DNA of 64,000 bases, taken from Propionimicrobium sp. PCR01-08-3 (GTDB lineage Bacteria > Actinomycetota > Actinomycetes > Propionibacteriales > Propionibacteriaceae). Below the pieces are notes generated by a model. The model was not told where the DNA came from. It saw only the letters and a list, made by a program, of their open reading frames with translations, and ran no database searches. The position numbers and the translations under genes were made by a program. The first letter of the stretch is position 1, and every line of letters begins with the position of its first letter. The stretch covers positions 1,691,482-1,755,481 of the forward strand of contig NZ_CP127390.1 of assembly GCF_030286045.1 (NCBI RefSeq), read 5' to 3'. This document shows positions 18,241 to 27,716 of this stretch, piece by piece.

Positions 18241-18258
18241 GAGACATCATGACGTCTC
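18241..18258. promoter_or_regulatory. Near-perfect palindrome upstream of GntR gene
   Basis: The 18-bp sequence GAGACATCATGACGTCTC is 16/18 identical to its own reverse complement. It lies 64 bp upstream of the GntR start and could be an autoregulatory operator. There is no experimental support. Confidence 0.4.
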
Positions 18259-18490
18259 CATGTCTACCATCGGTGGGCTGCCGCCGTCCAGTGGGTTGCC
18301 CTTGAGGTCCTAGAGGCAGCTCCGTCTCAACAGAACAGACAAGAGATACCCATGACCATTCACGATGACCCCAACCAACCGCCGCACCGGCCGGCAAGGC
18401 CACAACCGAGACCTTTCGGCGGCCATGTCGCCGTCAATGTGGTCGCGACGCAATCTCGCTCACGCGGCCGAACCGTGCCGCCCCGACGGC

Positions 18491-19489
18491 TTACGGCTCG
18501 GAGATGAAGCCCTCCTGGACCATCCAGTCGAAGGCGACATCCGCGGGTTCTCGTCCGTCGACATCGACCTGCCGGTTGAGTTCGATGAGCACATCGTTGG
18601 TGAGGCTCGGCGAAACCTGGTTGTATACGTCTGCGAGTTCGGGATACTCCTCGAGCACGTCGGTCCCGATCACCGGCGAGGCGTTGTAGGCGGGAAAGAA
18701 GTTCTGGTCGTCTTCGAGCACGGTGAGGTTCAGGGACTTGATGCGTCCGTCGGTGGTGAAGACCTCGCCGAAATTGCAGACACCTTGGTCGGTGGCCGTG
18801 TATACGGCGCCGGCGTCCAGGATCTTCACATTGTCGTCGGGCACGTCGATTCCGTAGTGCTCGAGCATGGGACGGAACCCGTCCGAGCGGGAATTGAAGT
18901 CCGACTCGATGCAGAAGGTGCGTTCCTCGACAGGCAGGTCGGCGATCTGGCTGAGGCTGGAGATGCCGCCCAGTTCCTCCTCGGTCGACGCGCTCACCGC
19001 CAGCGCATAGACATTGTTGAGGGGTGCGGTCGGCAGCCAGGTCAGGCCGTTGTCGGCATCAGCATCGCGGACGGCCTCCCACTGCTCGGTTTGGTCGGGG
19101 ATGCCCTCCTCGTGGCCCATATAGGTCAACCACGCCGTCCCCGTGTACTCGTAGGTCATGTCGGCCGTGTGGTCGAGCATGAGCTGGCGCAGCGCCTGGG
19201 GTCCCGGAATGTTCGTCTGATCAGTGACGTCGAAACCCGCGGTTTGAGCCGTCAGCACCGCGATCTTGCCCAGGATCAGCTGCTCGGTGAAGTTCTTCGT
19301 CGTCACGGTCAGCTGCGCGTCGTCGGGCAGGTCGGGAATCGGCTGGATGGATCCCGGCGCTGAGGCCGGCACATAGGCGGACGAGGGCTGCAGACCGCAG
19401 GCGCTGGTGGTGGCCAGAACCGCTGCCCCGAACAGAAGCGCACAGCAGCGACGACCACGCGGCACACGGGCACGATGGGAAAAAGTCAT
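18491..19489 (-). CDS. Osmoprotectant ABC transporter substrate-binding lipoprotein (OpuCC/ProX-like)
   Basis: This 332-residue lipoprotein has a signal sequence with lipobox around LATTSACG, an acidic linker, and the glycine-betaine-binding fold (VTTKNFTEQLILGKIAVLTAQTAGF, DMTYEYTGTAWLTY, IESDFNSRSDGFRPML, VYTATDQGVCNFGEVFTTDGRI). It imports quaternary amines such as glycine betaine, choline or carnitine. ATG 19489 overlaps the upstream permease stop by 1 bp (TGATG). It is the last gene of the opu operon. Confidence 0.88.
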   Translation of the reverse strand: MTFSHRARVPRGRRCCALLFGAAVLATTSACGLQPSSAYVPASAPGSIQPIPDLPDDAQLTVTTKNFTEQLILGKIAVLTAQTAGFDVTDQTNIPGPQALRQLMLDHTADMTYEYTGTAWLTYMGHEEGIPDQTEQWEAVRDADADNGLTWLPTAPLNNVYALAVSASTEEELGGISSLSQIADLPVEERTFCIESDFNSRSDGFRPMLEHYGIDVPDDNVKILDAGAVYTATDQGVCNFGEVFTTDGRIKSLNLTVLEDDQNFFPAYNASPVIGTDVLEEYPELADVYNQVSPSLTNDVLIELNRQVDVDGREPADVAFDWMVQEGFISEP

Positions 19490-20304
19490 CAGAGTCCCTT
19501 CGGACGGACAAACGTCTCGATGATGCGTCCGACCCAATCGATGAGCAGGGCCAGGAGCGAGCTGAGCAGAGCGCCGGAGACCAGGACGCTCGGCAGAAAC
19601 AGCCGCATGCCGGTCTGGATGAGGACGCCCAGCCCGCCGGCGCCGATGAAGGCAGCGAGAGCCGCCGTGCCGACGAGAAGCACCAGTGCGGTGCGGACAC
19701 CACTGAGAATGACGGGCGTCGCCAGTGGAAGCTCGACGCGCCACAGCGTGGCGAAGCCGCTCATCCCCATGCCGCGCGACGCCTCGATAAGCGGGGGGTC
19801 GACCTCGTCCAGGCCGATCATGGTGTTACGCAGAATCGGCAGGATGGTGTAGAGCACCAAAGCAATGACGGCGGCTTTGAAGGTGAATCCCTGCCAGAAT
19901 GCCAGGAGGACGATGAGACCGACGGCGGGTGCGGATTGGCCCGCGTTGGCGAGGGTCAGAATCACTCCCGAGGCACGGCGGAGCGGACGCCGGGTGAGCA
20001 GAACCCCCAAGGGGATACCGATCACCAACACGATGACCGCGGATACCAAGGTCAGTTCCAGGTGCTCCAGGGTCGAGCCCCACAGCGCCGACGGTGCCAG
20101 GGTGACTCGCTCGGTCTCCGAGAGGTCCGCAGTGGCGAGCCAGACGAGATAGCCCGCCAGGATCACCAGAACAATCAGTGGCTGGATCCACATCCCCTTT
20201 CCGGCCCGGTTGGCCGGTGCCCGCTTCGCCTCGGACGGATGATTCTCCGGCACCGGGATCGGCGTCCCCGGCGCGCCTGGCGCTGACGCAGTGACCGTAC
20301 TCAC
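19489..20304 (-). CDS. Osmoprotectant ABC transporter permease (OpuCB/D-like)
   Basis: This 271-residue membrane protein has an extended N-terminal soluble tail of about 35 residues rich in Pro. It carries five or six helices and the EAA loop (EASRGMGMSGFATLWRVELPLA) that docks the ATPase. It overlaps the ATPase gene stop by 4 bp and the lipoprotein start by 1 bp, so the operon is tightly coupled. Confidence 0.88.
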   Translation of the reverse strand: MSTVTASAPGAPGTPIPVPENHPSEAKRAPANRAGKGMWIQPLIVLVILAGYLVWLATADLSETERVTLAPSALWGSTLEHLELTLVSAVIVLVIGIPLGVLLTRRPLRRASGVILTLANAGQSAPAVGLIVLLAFWQGFTFKAAVIALVLYTILPILRNTMIGLDEVDPPLIEASRGMGMSGFATLWRVELPLATPVILSGVRTALVLLVGTAALAAFIGAGGLGVLIQTGMRLFLPSVLVSGALLSSLLALLIDWVGRIIETFVRPKGL

Positions 20305-21698
20305 TCTTCGTCATCTCCTCGGCGCGGAGTCTCAGGAATCGCGGCATCGTCGCCTGCGGCGGCCACGTCGGTGACGGCCGAGTCGGCGGCAACCGCCGCT
20401 CCGACCGCGTTCCCGACTCCGGTCGTGGGGGCGTCATCAGGTGCGTTCGGGTCCGAGCCATTCCCGCCGACTGGAGTGCTGTCGGCCCCCGGCGCGGCGG
20501 TACGCAGACGTGTGATGGCGTCCATCACGACCTCGACCGTGATGACGCCCTGGAAACTGTCTCGGCGTCCGGTGATGAGTGCGGCACCCGCATTGGAGAC
20601 CAGCATCGAACTCAGCGCGTCGGTGAGCGTCGATTCCTCGGAGACCGTTGCCAGCGCGGGATCTTTCCTGTCGGGGATCGTGGTCATCCGCTCGACCTGT
20701 TGGCGCGATGGCCACGACAGAGGCCGGTTGTGCCGGTCCAGGACGACGACATGGTTGTGGTCGCCGGCCTCCTTCATGCGAGTGAGGACGGTACGGGCGT
20801 CGTCACCGGGGTTGCAGGTCACGGCCGGCCACAGGTCGGCGTCCCGAACCCTGTTGAGGGTGAGCTGCTTGAGCCCGGCACCGCCACCGATGAATCCTTC
20901 GACGAACTCGTTCGCCGGGGCGGCGAGAATCCGCTCGGGGGTGTCGTACTGGACGATGTGAGCGCCCTCGGAGAGGATCGCTATCCAGTCGCCCAGCTTG
21001 ATGGCCTCGTCGAAGTCATGGGTGACCAGCACGATCGTCTTGTGCAGGGTCGCCTGGATCTCCAGCAGCTCGTCCTGGAGCCGTTGACGCGTGAGCGGAT
21101 CCACGGCCCCGAACGGCTCATCCATGAGGAGCACGGGAGGATCGGCGGCCAGCGCCCGTGCCACACCGATGCGCTGCTGCTGGCCGCCGGACAGCTCCCG
21201 GGGATAGCGGTCCCGGTAGCTGGCCGAGTCCAAAGAGATGAGCTCCATGAGCTCCTCGATGCGGTCATCGATGCGATCGGCGGGCCAATGAAGCATCTTC
21301 GGCACCAGGGCAATATTCGCAGCAACCGTCATGTGGGGCAACAGTCCTCCGCCCTGGATGACGTAGCCGATGTGACGGCGCAGATTGTCGGCGTTCATCG
21401 ACATGACGTCGCGATCGCCGATCGTGATGCGTCCGGTGGTCGGCTCGATGAGCCGGTTGATCATCTTGAGCGTCGTGGTCTTTCCGCAACCGGACGGGCC
21501 GACCAGTGTGACAAGCTCACCGGAAGGAATCTCCATGGTGATGTCGTCGACGGCTGCCCGCGGCTGGCCGGAGTACTTCTTGGTGATGTGCTCGAGCAGG
21601 ATGCCCTGCCCCGTCCGGTCGGCCGACTCCGGGAAGGAGGCTGCGGACGAGTCGCCGGTGGAGCCACCGGAGGTGCTGGTGATGTCAGTGCTTAACAC
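20301..21698 (-). CDS. Osmoprotectant ABC transporter ATP-binding protein with CBS domains (OpuCA-like)
   Basis: This 465-residue ATPase has Walker A GPSGCGKTT, signature LSGGQQQRIGVARA and Walker B PPVLLMDEPFGAVDP. Tandem CBS domains follow (PDRKDPALATVSEESTL and SSMLVSNAGAALITGRR). CBS domains of this family sense ionic strength. The last 60 residues are a low-complexity Ala/Asp/Gly tail that is not part of known OpuCA folds. Start is GTG 21698; it overlaps the upstream permease stop by 14 bp. Confidence 0.9.
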   Translation of the reverse strand: MLSTDITSTSGGSTGDSSAASFPESADRTGQGILLEHITKKYSGQPRAAVDDITMEIPSGELVTLVGPSGCGKTTTLKMINRLIEPTTGRITIGDRDVMSMNADNLRRHIGYVIQGGGLLPHMTVAANIALVPKMLHWPADRIDDRIEELMELISLDSASYRDRYPRELSGGQQQRIGVARALAADPPVLLMDEPFGAVDPLTRQRLQDELLEIQATLHKTIVLVTHDFDEAIKLGDWIAILSEGAHIVQYDTPERILAAPANEFVEGFIGGGAGLKQLTLNRVRDADLWPAVTCNPGDDARTVLTRMKEAGDHNHVVVLDRHNRPLSWPSRQQVERMTTIPDRKDPALATVSEESTLTDALSSMLVSNAGAALITGRRDSFQGVITVEVVMDAITRLRTAAPGADSTPVGGNGSDPNAPDDAPTTGVGNAVGAAVAADSAVTDVAAAGDDAAIPETPRRGDDEE

Positions 21699-22332
21699 GG
21701 ATCCCCCTGGGAGTGCTGAGACGGCCGAGCCCGACGAGGACCAGGTCGAGAACTTGGGCGAGAATGACGACTGCTACGACGGCGACGACAACGGAATTCA
21801 GGGCGTTTGCGCCACCGAGCCGCGACAAGCCTGTGAAGATCATGCCGCCGAGGCCGGGGCCGAGCGCGTACGCCGTGATGGCGGCGACACCCATCGACAT
21901 CTGGGCGGAGACACGGACACCGGCCAGAATGACGGGCCAGGCGAGTGGGAGCTCGACGCTGAAGAATGCGCGCGGCCCGCTCATGCCGACCCCGCGTGCC
22001 GCCTCGATCAGGTTGGGTTCGACCTCGTTGAGGCCCACGATCGTGTTGCGCAGGATCGGCAGGACGGCGAAGAAGGTGACGGTCACCACCGATGGGGTCA
22101 CGCCGAATCCGAAGGGGACCACCAGGATGGCGATGAGAGCGAACGACGGGATGGTTAGTCCGACGGCGCTGACACCGTTCGCGAGTTCGGCCAAGGTGCG
22201 GTTGCGGTGAACCAGTGCCCCGAGAACGATCGCGAGCAGCGTCGCGAGCACCGTGCACTGGACCACGAGTGACAGGTGCTGCCATGACGCGAACCAGATC
22301 TGGCTCCATTGGTCAGTGAGGTATTGCCACAT
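21685..22332 (-). CDS. Osmoprotectant ABC transporter permease (first gene of operon)
   Basis: This 215-residue permease has EAA loop EAARGVGMSGPRAFFSVELPLAWP and about five helices. ATG 22332 (MWQYLTDQWS) is preferred to the start at 22377 because it gives the compact N-terminus usual for the family. The operon order is permease-ATPase-permease-binding protein. Expression is likely osmotically controlled, but no operator is visible. Confidence 0.88.
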   Translation of the reverse strand: MWQYLTDQWSQIWFASWQHLSLVVQCTVLATLLAIVLGALVHRNRTLAELANGVSAVGLTIPSFALIAILVVPFGFGVTPSVVTVTFFAVLPILRNTIVGLNEVEPNLIEAARGVGMSGPRAFFSVELPLAWPVILAGVRVSAQMSMGVAAITAYALGPGLGGMIFTGLSRLGGANALNSVVVAVVAVVILAQVLDLVLVGLGRLSTPRGIRVKH

Positions 22333-22690
22333 GAATATCCCATCGTCAGGGGTTGGACGGCTTCGTCTGGGGATCACATCGTTTCGGCACCGGTGGCTGC
22401 GAGACCCGGATGTCTCGCGATTCCAGCGGATTCAGCAGAAGGCACCTCGCGCGGCCTCGCGCGGGTTGCCGCATGCCTGCGAACATGCGGCGGAAGTTCT
22501 CGCCCGGGTGTCTGGAGAAAATCACTGCCGACCAGTACAGCACGGGTGACCAGAGCACGCAAACGCCAACACGCAAAGGGGCCGCCCACATTCAGTGGAC
22601 GGCCCCTCGCTCGATTCGGCCTGGATTCGGACTCATGTCAATGAGTTCAGCCGCCCAGACCCCATCGCCCGAGCAGTCTTCGCAGTCCTC
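22333..22690. other. Intergenic region between opu operon and glyS
   Basis: No supported gene lies in these 358 bases. The only clear feature is the terminator at 22578-22606. The opu promoter should be near 22340-22400, but no good hexamers stand out. Confidence 0.4.
22578..22606 (-). terminator. Terminator-like hairpin downstream of glyS
   Basis: Arms GGGGCCGCCCAC and GTGGACGGCCCC (one mismatch) with a 5-nt loop are followed on the minus strand by CTTTGCG. It lies 85 bp beyond the glyS stop. Confidence 0.6.
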
Positions 22691-24079
22691 TCAGCATCCC
22701 GGAAGACGCTCGGCCAAATACGGCCTGACTTGCGAGATCGCCACCCGTTCCTGGGCCATCGTGTCGCGCGAGCGGATCGTCACGGCGTCGTCGTCCAAGG
22801 TGTCGAAGTCGATGGTGATGCAGTACGGCGTACCGATCTCGTCCTGACGGCGGTAGCGTTTGCCGATGGCCTGCGCGTCGTCGAAGTCGACATTCCAGTA
22901 TTTGCGAAGCTCCGCGGCAAGTTCGCGGGCCTTGGGCGACAGCGCCTCGTTGCGGGACAGCGGCAACACGGCCGCCTTCACCGGCGCCAGGCGGGGATCG
23001 AGCTTGAGCACCACTCTGGTGTCGACGCCGCCCTTGGTGTTGGGGGCCTCGTCCTCGGTGTAGGCCTCCACCATGAACGCCATCAAGGAGCGGGTCAGCC
23101 CTGCCGCGGGCTCGATCACATAGGGAATGTAGTGCTTGCCCTTGGCCTGGTCGAAGTATTCGAGAGTGGTTCCCGAATGCTCGCTGTGGGTGGTCAGGTC
23201 GAAATCGGTGCGATTGGCGATGCCCTCGAGCTCACCCCAGTCGGAGCCGACGAAACCGAACTTGTATTCGATGTCGACGGTGCGCTTCGAGTAGTGGGAG
23301 AGCTTCTCCTTCGGGTGCTCGTAGAAGCGCAGGTTTTCGTCGCTCAGCCCGAGGTCGATATACCAGGCCTTGCGGTGATCGATCCAGTACTGATGCCACT
23401 GCTCGTCGGTTCCGGGCTCGACGAAAAACTCCATCTCCATCTGCTCGAACTCGCGCGTCCGGAAGATGAAGTTGCCCGGGGTGATTTCGTTGCGGAAGCT
23501 CTTGCCGGTCTGGCCGACGCCGAACGGCGGCTTCTGACGGGTCGCGTTGAGCACGTTCTTGAAGTTGATGAAGATGCCCTGCGCGGTTTCCGGACGCAGA
23601 TAGTGCAGTCCGGACTCGTCCTGAATCGGGCCGAGGTAGGTCTTCAGCATCATGTTGAAATCGCGCGGCTCGGTGAACTGGCCACGATTTCCGCAATTGG
23701 GGCAGGGAACCTCGTCCAGCGAAACCGAGTCGGCGTCCTCGATACCCTTGCGGTGGGCGTATTCCTCGGTGAGCTGATCGGCGCGAAAACGCTTGTGACA
23801 GCTCAGGCACTCGACCAGCGGATCATTGAAGACCGAGACATGGCCCGAGGCGACCCAGACCTCTCGGGGCAGGATGACCGAGGAGTCGAGACCGACGACA
23901 TCGTCACGGCTGGTGACCATGTAGCGCCACCACTGCTTCTTGATGTTCTCCTTGAGCTCCACGCCCAGCGGGCCGTAATCCCACGCCGCCTTGGTGCCGC
24001 CGTATATCTCGCCGCACGGGAAGACGAATCCCCGGCGCTTACACAGATTGATGACCTTGTCGAGAGTGCTCTCAGCCAT
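22691..24079 (-). CDS. glyS: Glycyl-tRNA synthetase (dimeric, eukaryote-like)
   Basis: This class II synthetase has 462 residues, the normal length for the alpha2 form. Motif 1 region is around [24 protein letters not shown], motif 2 is [28 protein letters not shown], and motif 3 is near [16 protein letters not shown]. The start [10 protein letters not shown] is ATG 24079. It neighbours the zinc operon, in keeping with the usual actinobacterial glyS-zur linkage. Confidence 0.96.
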   Translation of the reverse strand: MAESTLDKVINLCKRRGFVFPCGEIYGGTKAAWDYGPLGVELKENIKKQWWRYMVTSRDDVVGLDSSVILPREVWVASGHVSVFNDPLVECLSCHKRFRADQLTEEYAHRKGIEDADSVSLDEVPCPNCGNRGQFTEPRDFNMMLKTYLGPIQDESGLHYLRPETAQGIFINFKNVLNATRQKPPFGVGQTGKSFRNEITPGNFIFRTREFEQMEMEFFVEPGTDEQWHQYWIDHRKAWYIDLGLSDENLRFYEHPKEKLSHYSKRTVDIEYKFGFVGSDWGELEGIANRTDFDLTTHSEHSGTTLEYFDQAKGKHYIPYVIEPAAGLTRSLMAFMVEAYTEDEAPNTKGGVDTRVVLKLDPRLAPVKAAVLPLSRNEALSPKARELAAELRKYWNVDFDDAQAIGKRYRRQDEIGTPYCITIDFDTLDDDAVTIRSRDTMAQERVAISQVRPYLAERLPGC

Positions 24080-24436
24080 GACATGCCCTACTGTTCTGGT
24101 CCCCACGAAAGGGACGGCTCCCCGGTACCTGGCTGGCATCGGGTGTGACGTCCTCAACCCGAGCTCGGGCTTTGATCCGTCAGGATCCAAGGACGACGAC
24201 CGCCCACTAGGCTATCTGCTCCGGCTTGAAAGATGAACCGCGTCCGGCACCGATGACGACCCAGCCCTGCTACAAGCCACCCACGGCCTTGAAGCAGCTT
24301 TGGCCCCATGGTGCGGACATCTCCGGGTGCCCACAATTGTCACGTGGGTCGGTATTTCATGTGGGCAGGCGTGGACGTCGTCATGCACTATGAGTGTCAT
24401 CGGTGGCCATCCAATTTGCCTGCACGGCACAGCTAG
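24080..24436. promoter_or_regulatory. Divergent intergenic region between glyS and the zinc operon
   Basis: These 357 bases carry both promoters. A possible -35 (TTGTCA at about 24337) lies upstream of znuA, but no convincing -10 follows it at the right spacing. No gene is supported here. The Zur-box-like palindrome begins just after this interval. Confidence 0.4.
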
Positions 24437-24437
24437 A

Positions 24438-24452
24438 TGATAATGATTCTCA
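24438..24452. promoter_or_regulatory. Zur-box-like operator overlapping the znuA start
   Basis: The 15-mer TGATAATGATTCTCA is a palindrome about a central G (6 of 7 pairs) and resembles the actinobacterial Zur consensus TGAAAATCATTTTCA known from Mycobacterium. It spans the candidate start codons at 24437, 24443 and 24452, so bound Zur would block both transcription start and initiation. Binding is not proven. Confidence 0.65.
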
Positions 24453-25414
24453 TGATCTCTTCGAAGCCACTGCGCTATGCCACGACCGCCGCAGGAGTCG
24501 CCTGCTTGCTGCTGACCGCCGGATGCTCAACACCCGCCGATGAGGACGACTCGGCGACCAGCATTGTGGTCGGCGCCTATCCATTCGAGTTCGTCGCCGC
24601 CCAGGTTGCCGGGGATTATGCGAACGTGACCAATCTGCTTGCTCCCGGCTCCGATGGCCACGACCTCGAACTCTCACCACAGCAGGTGGGCGCCGTGGAG
24701 ACAGCCGATCTCGTCGTGTACCAGTCCGGCTATCAGGCAGCGATGGACGAGGCAGTCGAGCAGCAAGCCCCGGCCAACGTGCTCGACACCGCCTCCTTCC
24801 TCACCCTTCGCACCGCCGAAGAAGACGGCGTGAATGAAGAAGAGGAGGAAAGCCACGACCACAGTGAAGACGGCGACGATCATGACCACGGTGCCTACGA
24901 CCCGCACGTGTGGCTCGACCCGCAGAACATGGCAGAGATCGCAACCCACACGGCCGAGGTCCTCGGCCAAATCGATCCCGACAACGCAGACGCCTTCCAG
25001 GCCAACGCCGACCAGCTGACCTCGCAGTTGAACGATCTGGACTCTGAGTATTCGTCCGGTCTGGCGAATTGTGCGACCACGACCTTCGTCACCAATCACA
25101 CGGCCTTCGGCTATCTGGCCGCCCGCTACGGCCTTGATCAGGTGGGCATCAGCGGCCTGTCTCCCGAGGAGGAACCGAGCCCCGCACGCATCGCCGAGGT
25201 TCAGCAGATCGCCCAAGACAACGACCTGACCACGATCTTCTACGAAACCGCGGCCTCTCCCAAGGTCTCGGAGACCATTGCGTCCGATCTCGGGCTGGTC
25301 ACCGATGTGCTCGACCCGATTGAGACGCTGAGCGACGATTCGCAGGGAAATGATTACATCGAGGTCATGAACTCCAACCTCGAGGCTTTGCAGAAAGCGA
25401 ACGGCTGCCAGTGA
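24452..25414 (+). CDS. znuA: Zinc ABC transporter substrate-binding lipoprotein (ZnuA/AdcA-like)
   Basis: This 320-residue lipoprotein captures zinc outside the membrane. The signal ends in a lipobox (LTAGCSTP). Metal ligands are expected at His in SDGHDLELSP and DPHVWLDPQN, and in TNHTAFGYLAARYG. A His/Asp/Glu-rich loop (EEEESHDHSEDGDDHDHGAYDP region) is typical for zinc-specific members. Several ATGs at 24437, 24443 and 24452 are in frame; 24452 gives the cleanest signal peptide (MISSKPLRYATT). There is no ribosome-binding site, so a leaderless transcript is possible. Confidence 0.92.
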   Translation: MISSKPLRYATTAAGVACLLLTAGCSTPADEDDSATSIVVGAYPFEFVAAQVAGDYANVTNLLAPGSDGHDLELSPQQVGAVETADLVVYQSGYQAAMDEAVEQQAPANVLDTASFLTLRTAEEDGVNEEEEESHDHSEDGDDHDHGAYDPHVWLDPQNMAEIATHTAEVLGQIDPDNADAFQANADQLTSQLNDLDSEYSSGLANCATTTFVTNHTAFGYLAARYGLDQVGISGLSPEEEPSPARIAEVQQIAQDNDLTTIFYETAASPKVSETIASDLGLVTDVLDPIETLSDDSQGNDYIEVMNSNLEALQKANGCQ

Positions 25415-26202
25415 GCGAACGCCAACAAGTAAGCGAGCTGATCATCCATGCTTCTGGTGTCGACACCTGGCTGGGCGATCAGCAGATTCTCTCCGATATC
25501 GATCTCGATGTCGGCAAGGGCGAGGTGGTTGCGCTGCTCGGCGGAAACGGCTCCGGTAAGACCACCCTGTTGCGCACCTTGCTGGGATTGATCCCCCACC
25601 AGAAGGGCGAGATCGAGCTTTTCGGCACACCCTTGGCGCACTTCAGGCACTGGTCGCGCATCGGCTATGTGCCGCAACGCGGGCGCCTTCAGGTGCCGAA
25701 CGCCACCGTGCAAGAGGTCGTCATGCTGGGCAGGCTGTCACGCCGCCCGCTGCTCCGGCTGCCCCGCGCCGTCGACAAGAACGCGGTGAACGAAGCCCTG
25801 GAGCGCGTCGGCCTTTCCGGTGCGGGGCCTCGTCCGATGGCGCATTTATCCGGCGGCCAGCAACAGCGCGCATTGATCGCCCGGGCGTTGGCGGGCCATG
25901 CCGACCTGCTGGTTTTGGACGAGCCGCTCGCCGCCCTCGACGTTCGTACCCAAACCAGCCTTGCGCACTTGCTGGGACGCCTGCACGACGAGGACGGACT
26001 GACGATCGTCTCGGTGCTGCATGAACTCGGCGCCATGGAGCCGCTTCTGCAGCGCAGCATCGTCTTGCAGCTGGGCAGAGTGATCTACAGTGGTCCGCTG
26101 ATCGCCGGGCCGCCGACCGACCACTGCGCCGATGACTCCCCCACGACAGGAAGCCCGATTCTTGAGCCCGAGCTGATCACGCATCCCGCCAAGGAGAACT
26201 GA
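25411..26202 (+). CDS. znuC: Zinc ABC transporter ATP-binding protein
   Basis: This 263-residue ATPase has Walker A GGNGSGKTT, signature LSGGQQQRALIARA and Walker B LLVLDEPLAALD. It starts at GTG 25411 and overlaps the binding-protein stop by 4 bp (GTGA), so translation is coupled. Confidence 0.94.
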   Translation: MSERQQVSELIIHASGVDTWLGDQQILSDIDLDVGKGEVVALLGGNGSGKTTLLRTLLGLIPHQKGEIELFGTPLAHFRHWSRIGYVPQRGRLQVPNATVQEVVMLGRLSRRPLLRLPRAVDKNAVNEALERVGLSGAGPRPMAHLSGGQQQRALIARALAGHADLLVLDEPLAALDVRTQTSLAHLLGRLHDEDGLTIVSVLHELGAMEPLLQRSIVLQLGRVIYSGPLIAGPPTDHCADDSPTTGSPILEPELITHPAKEN

Positions 26203-26203
26203 G

Positions 26204-27184
26204 ATGATCTCAATACTGGCTCTCGATTTCATGGTGCGGGCTTTGGTCGCCGGCGCGATGACCGGCGTGATGGCCCCCGCTGTTGGCAGCTACATCGTGC
26301 AGCGGCGTCTCAGTCTGCTCGGCGACGGGCTCGGTCATGTCGCGATCGCCGGTGTCGGCCTGGCTTTGATGACCGGGCAGGCACCGGTGCCGGTGGCCGT
26401 CGTGGTGTGCGTCGCGGGCGCGCTGATCATCGAGCTGCTCCGGCAATCGGGCCGGGCGTCCGGGGACGTCGGTCTCGCGATCTTGTTCTATGGCGGGCTT
26501 GCCAGCGGCGTGTTGATGGCCGGGCTTGCCGGACGCGGGGCAGGCATGCTCTCGCAGTTCCTCTTCGGTTCGCTGACCTCGGTGGACGACGCGGATCTGA
26601 TCGTCGTCGCGGTGATGGCGGTCCTGGTGCTGGTCACCGCGATTGGCCTGTCACCCCAGTTGTTCGCGGTGTGCGCGGACGAAGATTATGCCCATACCCA
26701 GGGGCTACCCACCCGCATACTCAATCTGGTCATCGTGGCGATGGCTGCGGTCACGGTCGCTGTCTCGATGCGGACGGTGGGTCTCATGCTGGTCAGTGCA
26801 CTGATGGTCATTCCGGTCGCCACGAGCAACAACCTTGTCCAGGGGTTCCGCAGAAGCTTGGGCACCTCGATGCTGATCGGGTTGATCTGCGCGGTGGCGG
26901 GCGTGGTGATCTCGTATTATCTCGATTCTGCGTCGGGTGCCACCATCGTTGTGCTGGCCATCGTGATCTTTGTCGCCACGCTTCCGGTCTCGACCATGCT
27001 GGAGCGCCGCAGACGCGCGCGTCCGCTGCCGGTCGCCGATGAGCCGGTCTTCGAACGCGCGGAGCCTCACGAGTCGATGGCCGAGGCCGGCCGACACCAG
27101 GCGGTCTTGCACGGCGATCACGTGGACTACCTGCATGACGGCCATCGTCATGCGCCTCATGGAGATCATTTCGATGAACACTAA
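26204..27184 (+). CDS. znuB: Zinc ABC transporter permease with His-rich tail
   Basis: This 326-residue permease of the ABC-3 family has about eight helices (VGSYIVQRRLSLLGDGLGHVAIAGVGLAL region and LILVSALMVIPVATSNN-like core). Beyond the family's normal end it carries about 45 extra residues that end in a His-rich segment with HVDYLHDGHRHAPHGDHF. That tail faces the cytoplasm by topology and may bind zinc. Ribosome-binding site AAGGAG precedes ATG 26204. Confidence 0.92.
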   Translation: MISILALDFMVRALVAGAMTGVMAPAVGSYIVQRRLSLLGDGLGHVAIAGVGLALMTGQAPVPVAVVVCVAGALIIELLRQSGRASGDVGLAILFYGGLASGVLMAGLAGRGAGMLSQFLFGSLTSVDDADLIVVAVMAVLVLVTAIGLSPQLFAVCADEDYAHTQGLPTRILNLVIVAMAAVTVAVSMRTVGLMLVSALMVIPVATSNNLVQGFRRSLGTSMLIGLICAVAGVVISYYLDSASGATIVVLAIVIFVATLPVSTMLERRRRARPLPVADEPVFERAEPHESMAEAGRHQAVLHGDHVDYLHDGHRHAPHGDHFDEH

Positions 27185-27716
27185 AGCTGACAACGCCGGG
27201 CACGAATCTGGCCGAGATCGTCGGGGTGAACCCGTTGCAGGCTCGCCCGCCGGCCTGGATTCCCGGTCGCGCGCCGGCGACACGAAGACCGGTGCCGCGT
27301 CCGATCAGACCGGCCGCCCAGAACCGAAGCTCACCAAGCAGCGCCAACTCATTCTCGACCATCTCGATCGGGTGGACGAGTTCCTGACGGCACAGCAGCT
27401 TCACGTGACGTTGCGCAACGAGGGCGAAACCATCGGGCTGGCGACCGTCTACCGCGGACTTCAGTGGCTGGAAGAGGCGGGCATCGTGGACGCGATCCGC
27501 ACCGAGGACGGCGAGGTCGCCTACCGGCAATGCTCCGTGGCACACCACCATCATCTGATCTGCCGGCGGTGTGGCAAGGCTATCGAGGTGAGCGGCGAGG
27601 CGCTTGAAGAATGGTCGCGTGCCGTCGCCGCGCAGTACGGATACACCGAGCCCGAGCACTTCGTCGAGGTCTATGGCCTGTGCCCGGAATGCTCCGGTAA
27701 ACCCGCAACGAGTTGA
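27174..27716 (+). CDS. zur: Zinc uptake regulator of the Fur family
   Basis: This 180-residue repressor has a winged helix (KLTKQRQLILDHLDRVDEFLTAQQLH) and zinc-site residues in HHHHLICRRCG. The structural zinc is bound by C130, C133, C170 and C173. An N-terminal extension of about 50 residues is disordered and low in conservation. ATG 27174 has GGAG upstream and overlaps the znuB end by 11 bp. It closes the znuA-znuC-znuB-zur operon and likely represses it. Confidence 0.9.
   Translation: MNTKADNAGHESGRDRRGEPVAGSPAGLDSRSRAGDTKTGAASDQTGRPEPKLTKQRQLILDHLDRVDEFLTAQQLHVTLRNEGETIGLATVYRGLQWLEEAGIVDAIRTEDGEVAYRQCSVAHHHHLICRRCGKAIEVSGEALEEWSRAVAAQYGYTEPEHFVEVYGLCPECSGKPATS

Noticed and set aside
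18352-18507. 51-codon plus-strand frame starting MTIHDDPNQPPH
   Set aside because: It overlaps the end of the opu lipoprotein gene, has a Pro/Arg-rich unrecognised product and only a weak ribosome-binding site. A remnant is possible but unsupported.
22595-24148. Long open frame antisense to glyS
   Set aside because: glyS carries all class II motifs on the other strand; the antisense product is low complexity and unrecognisable.
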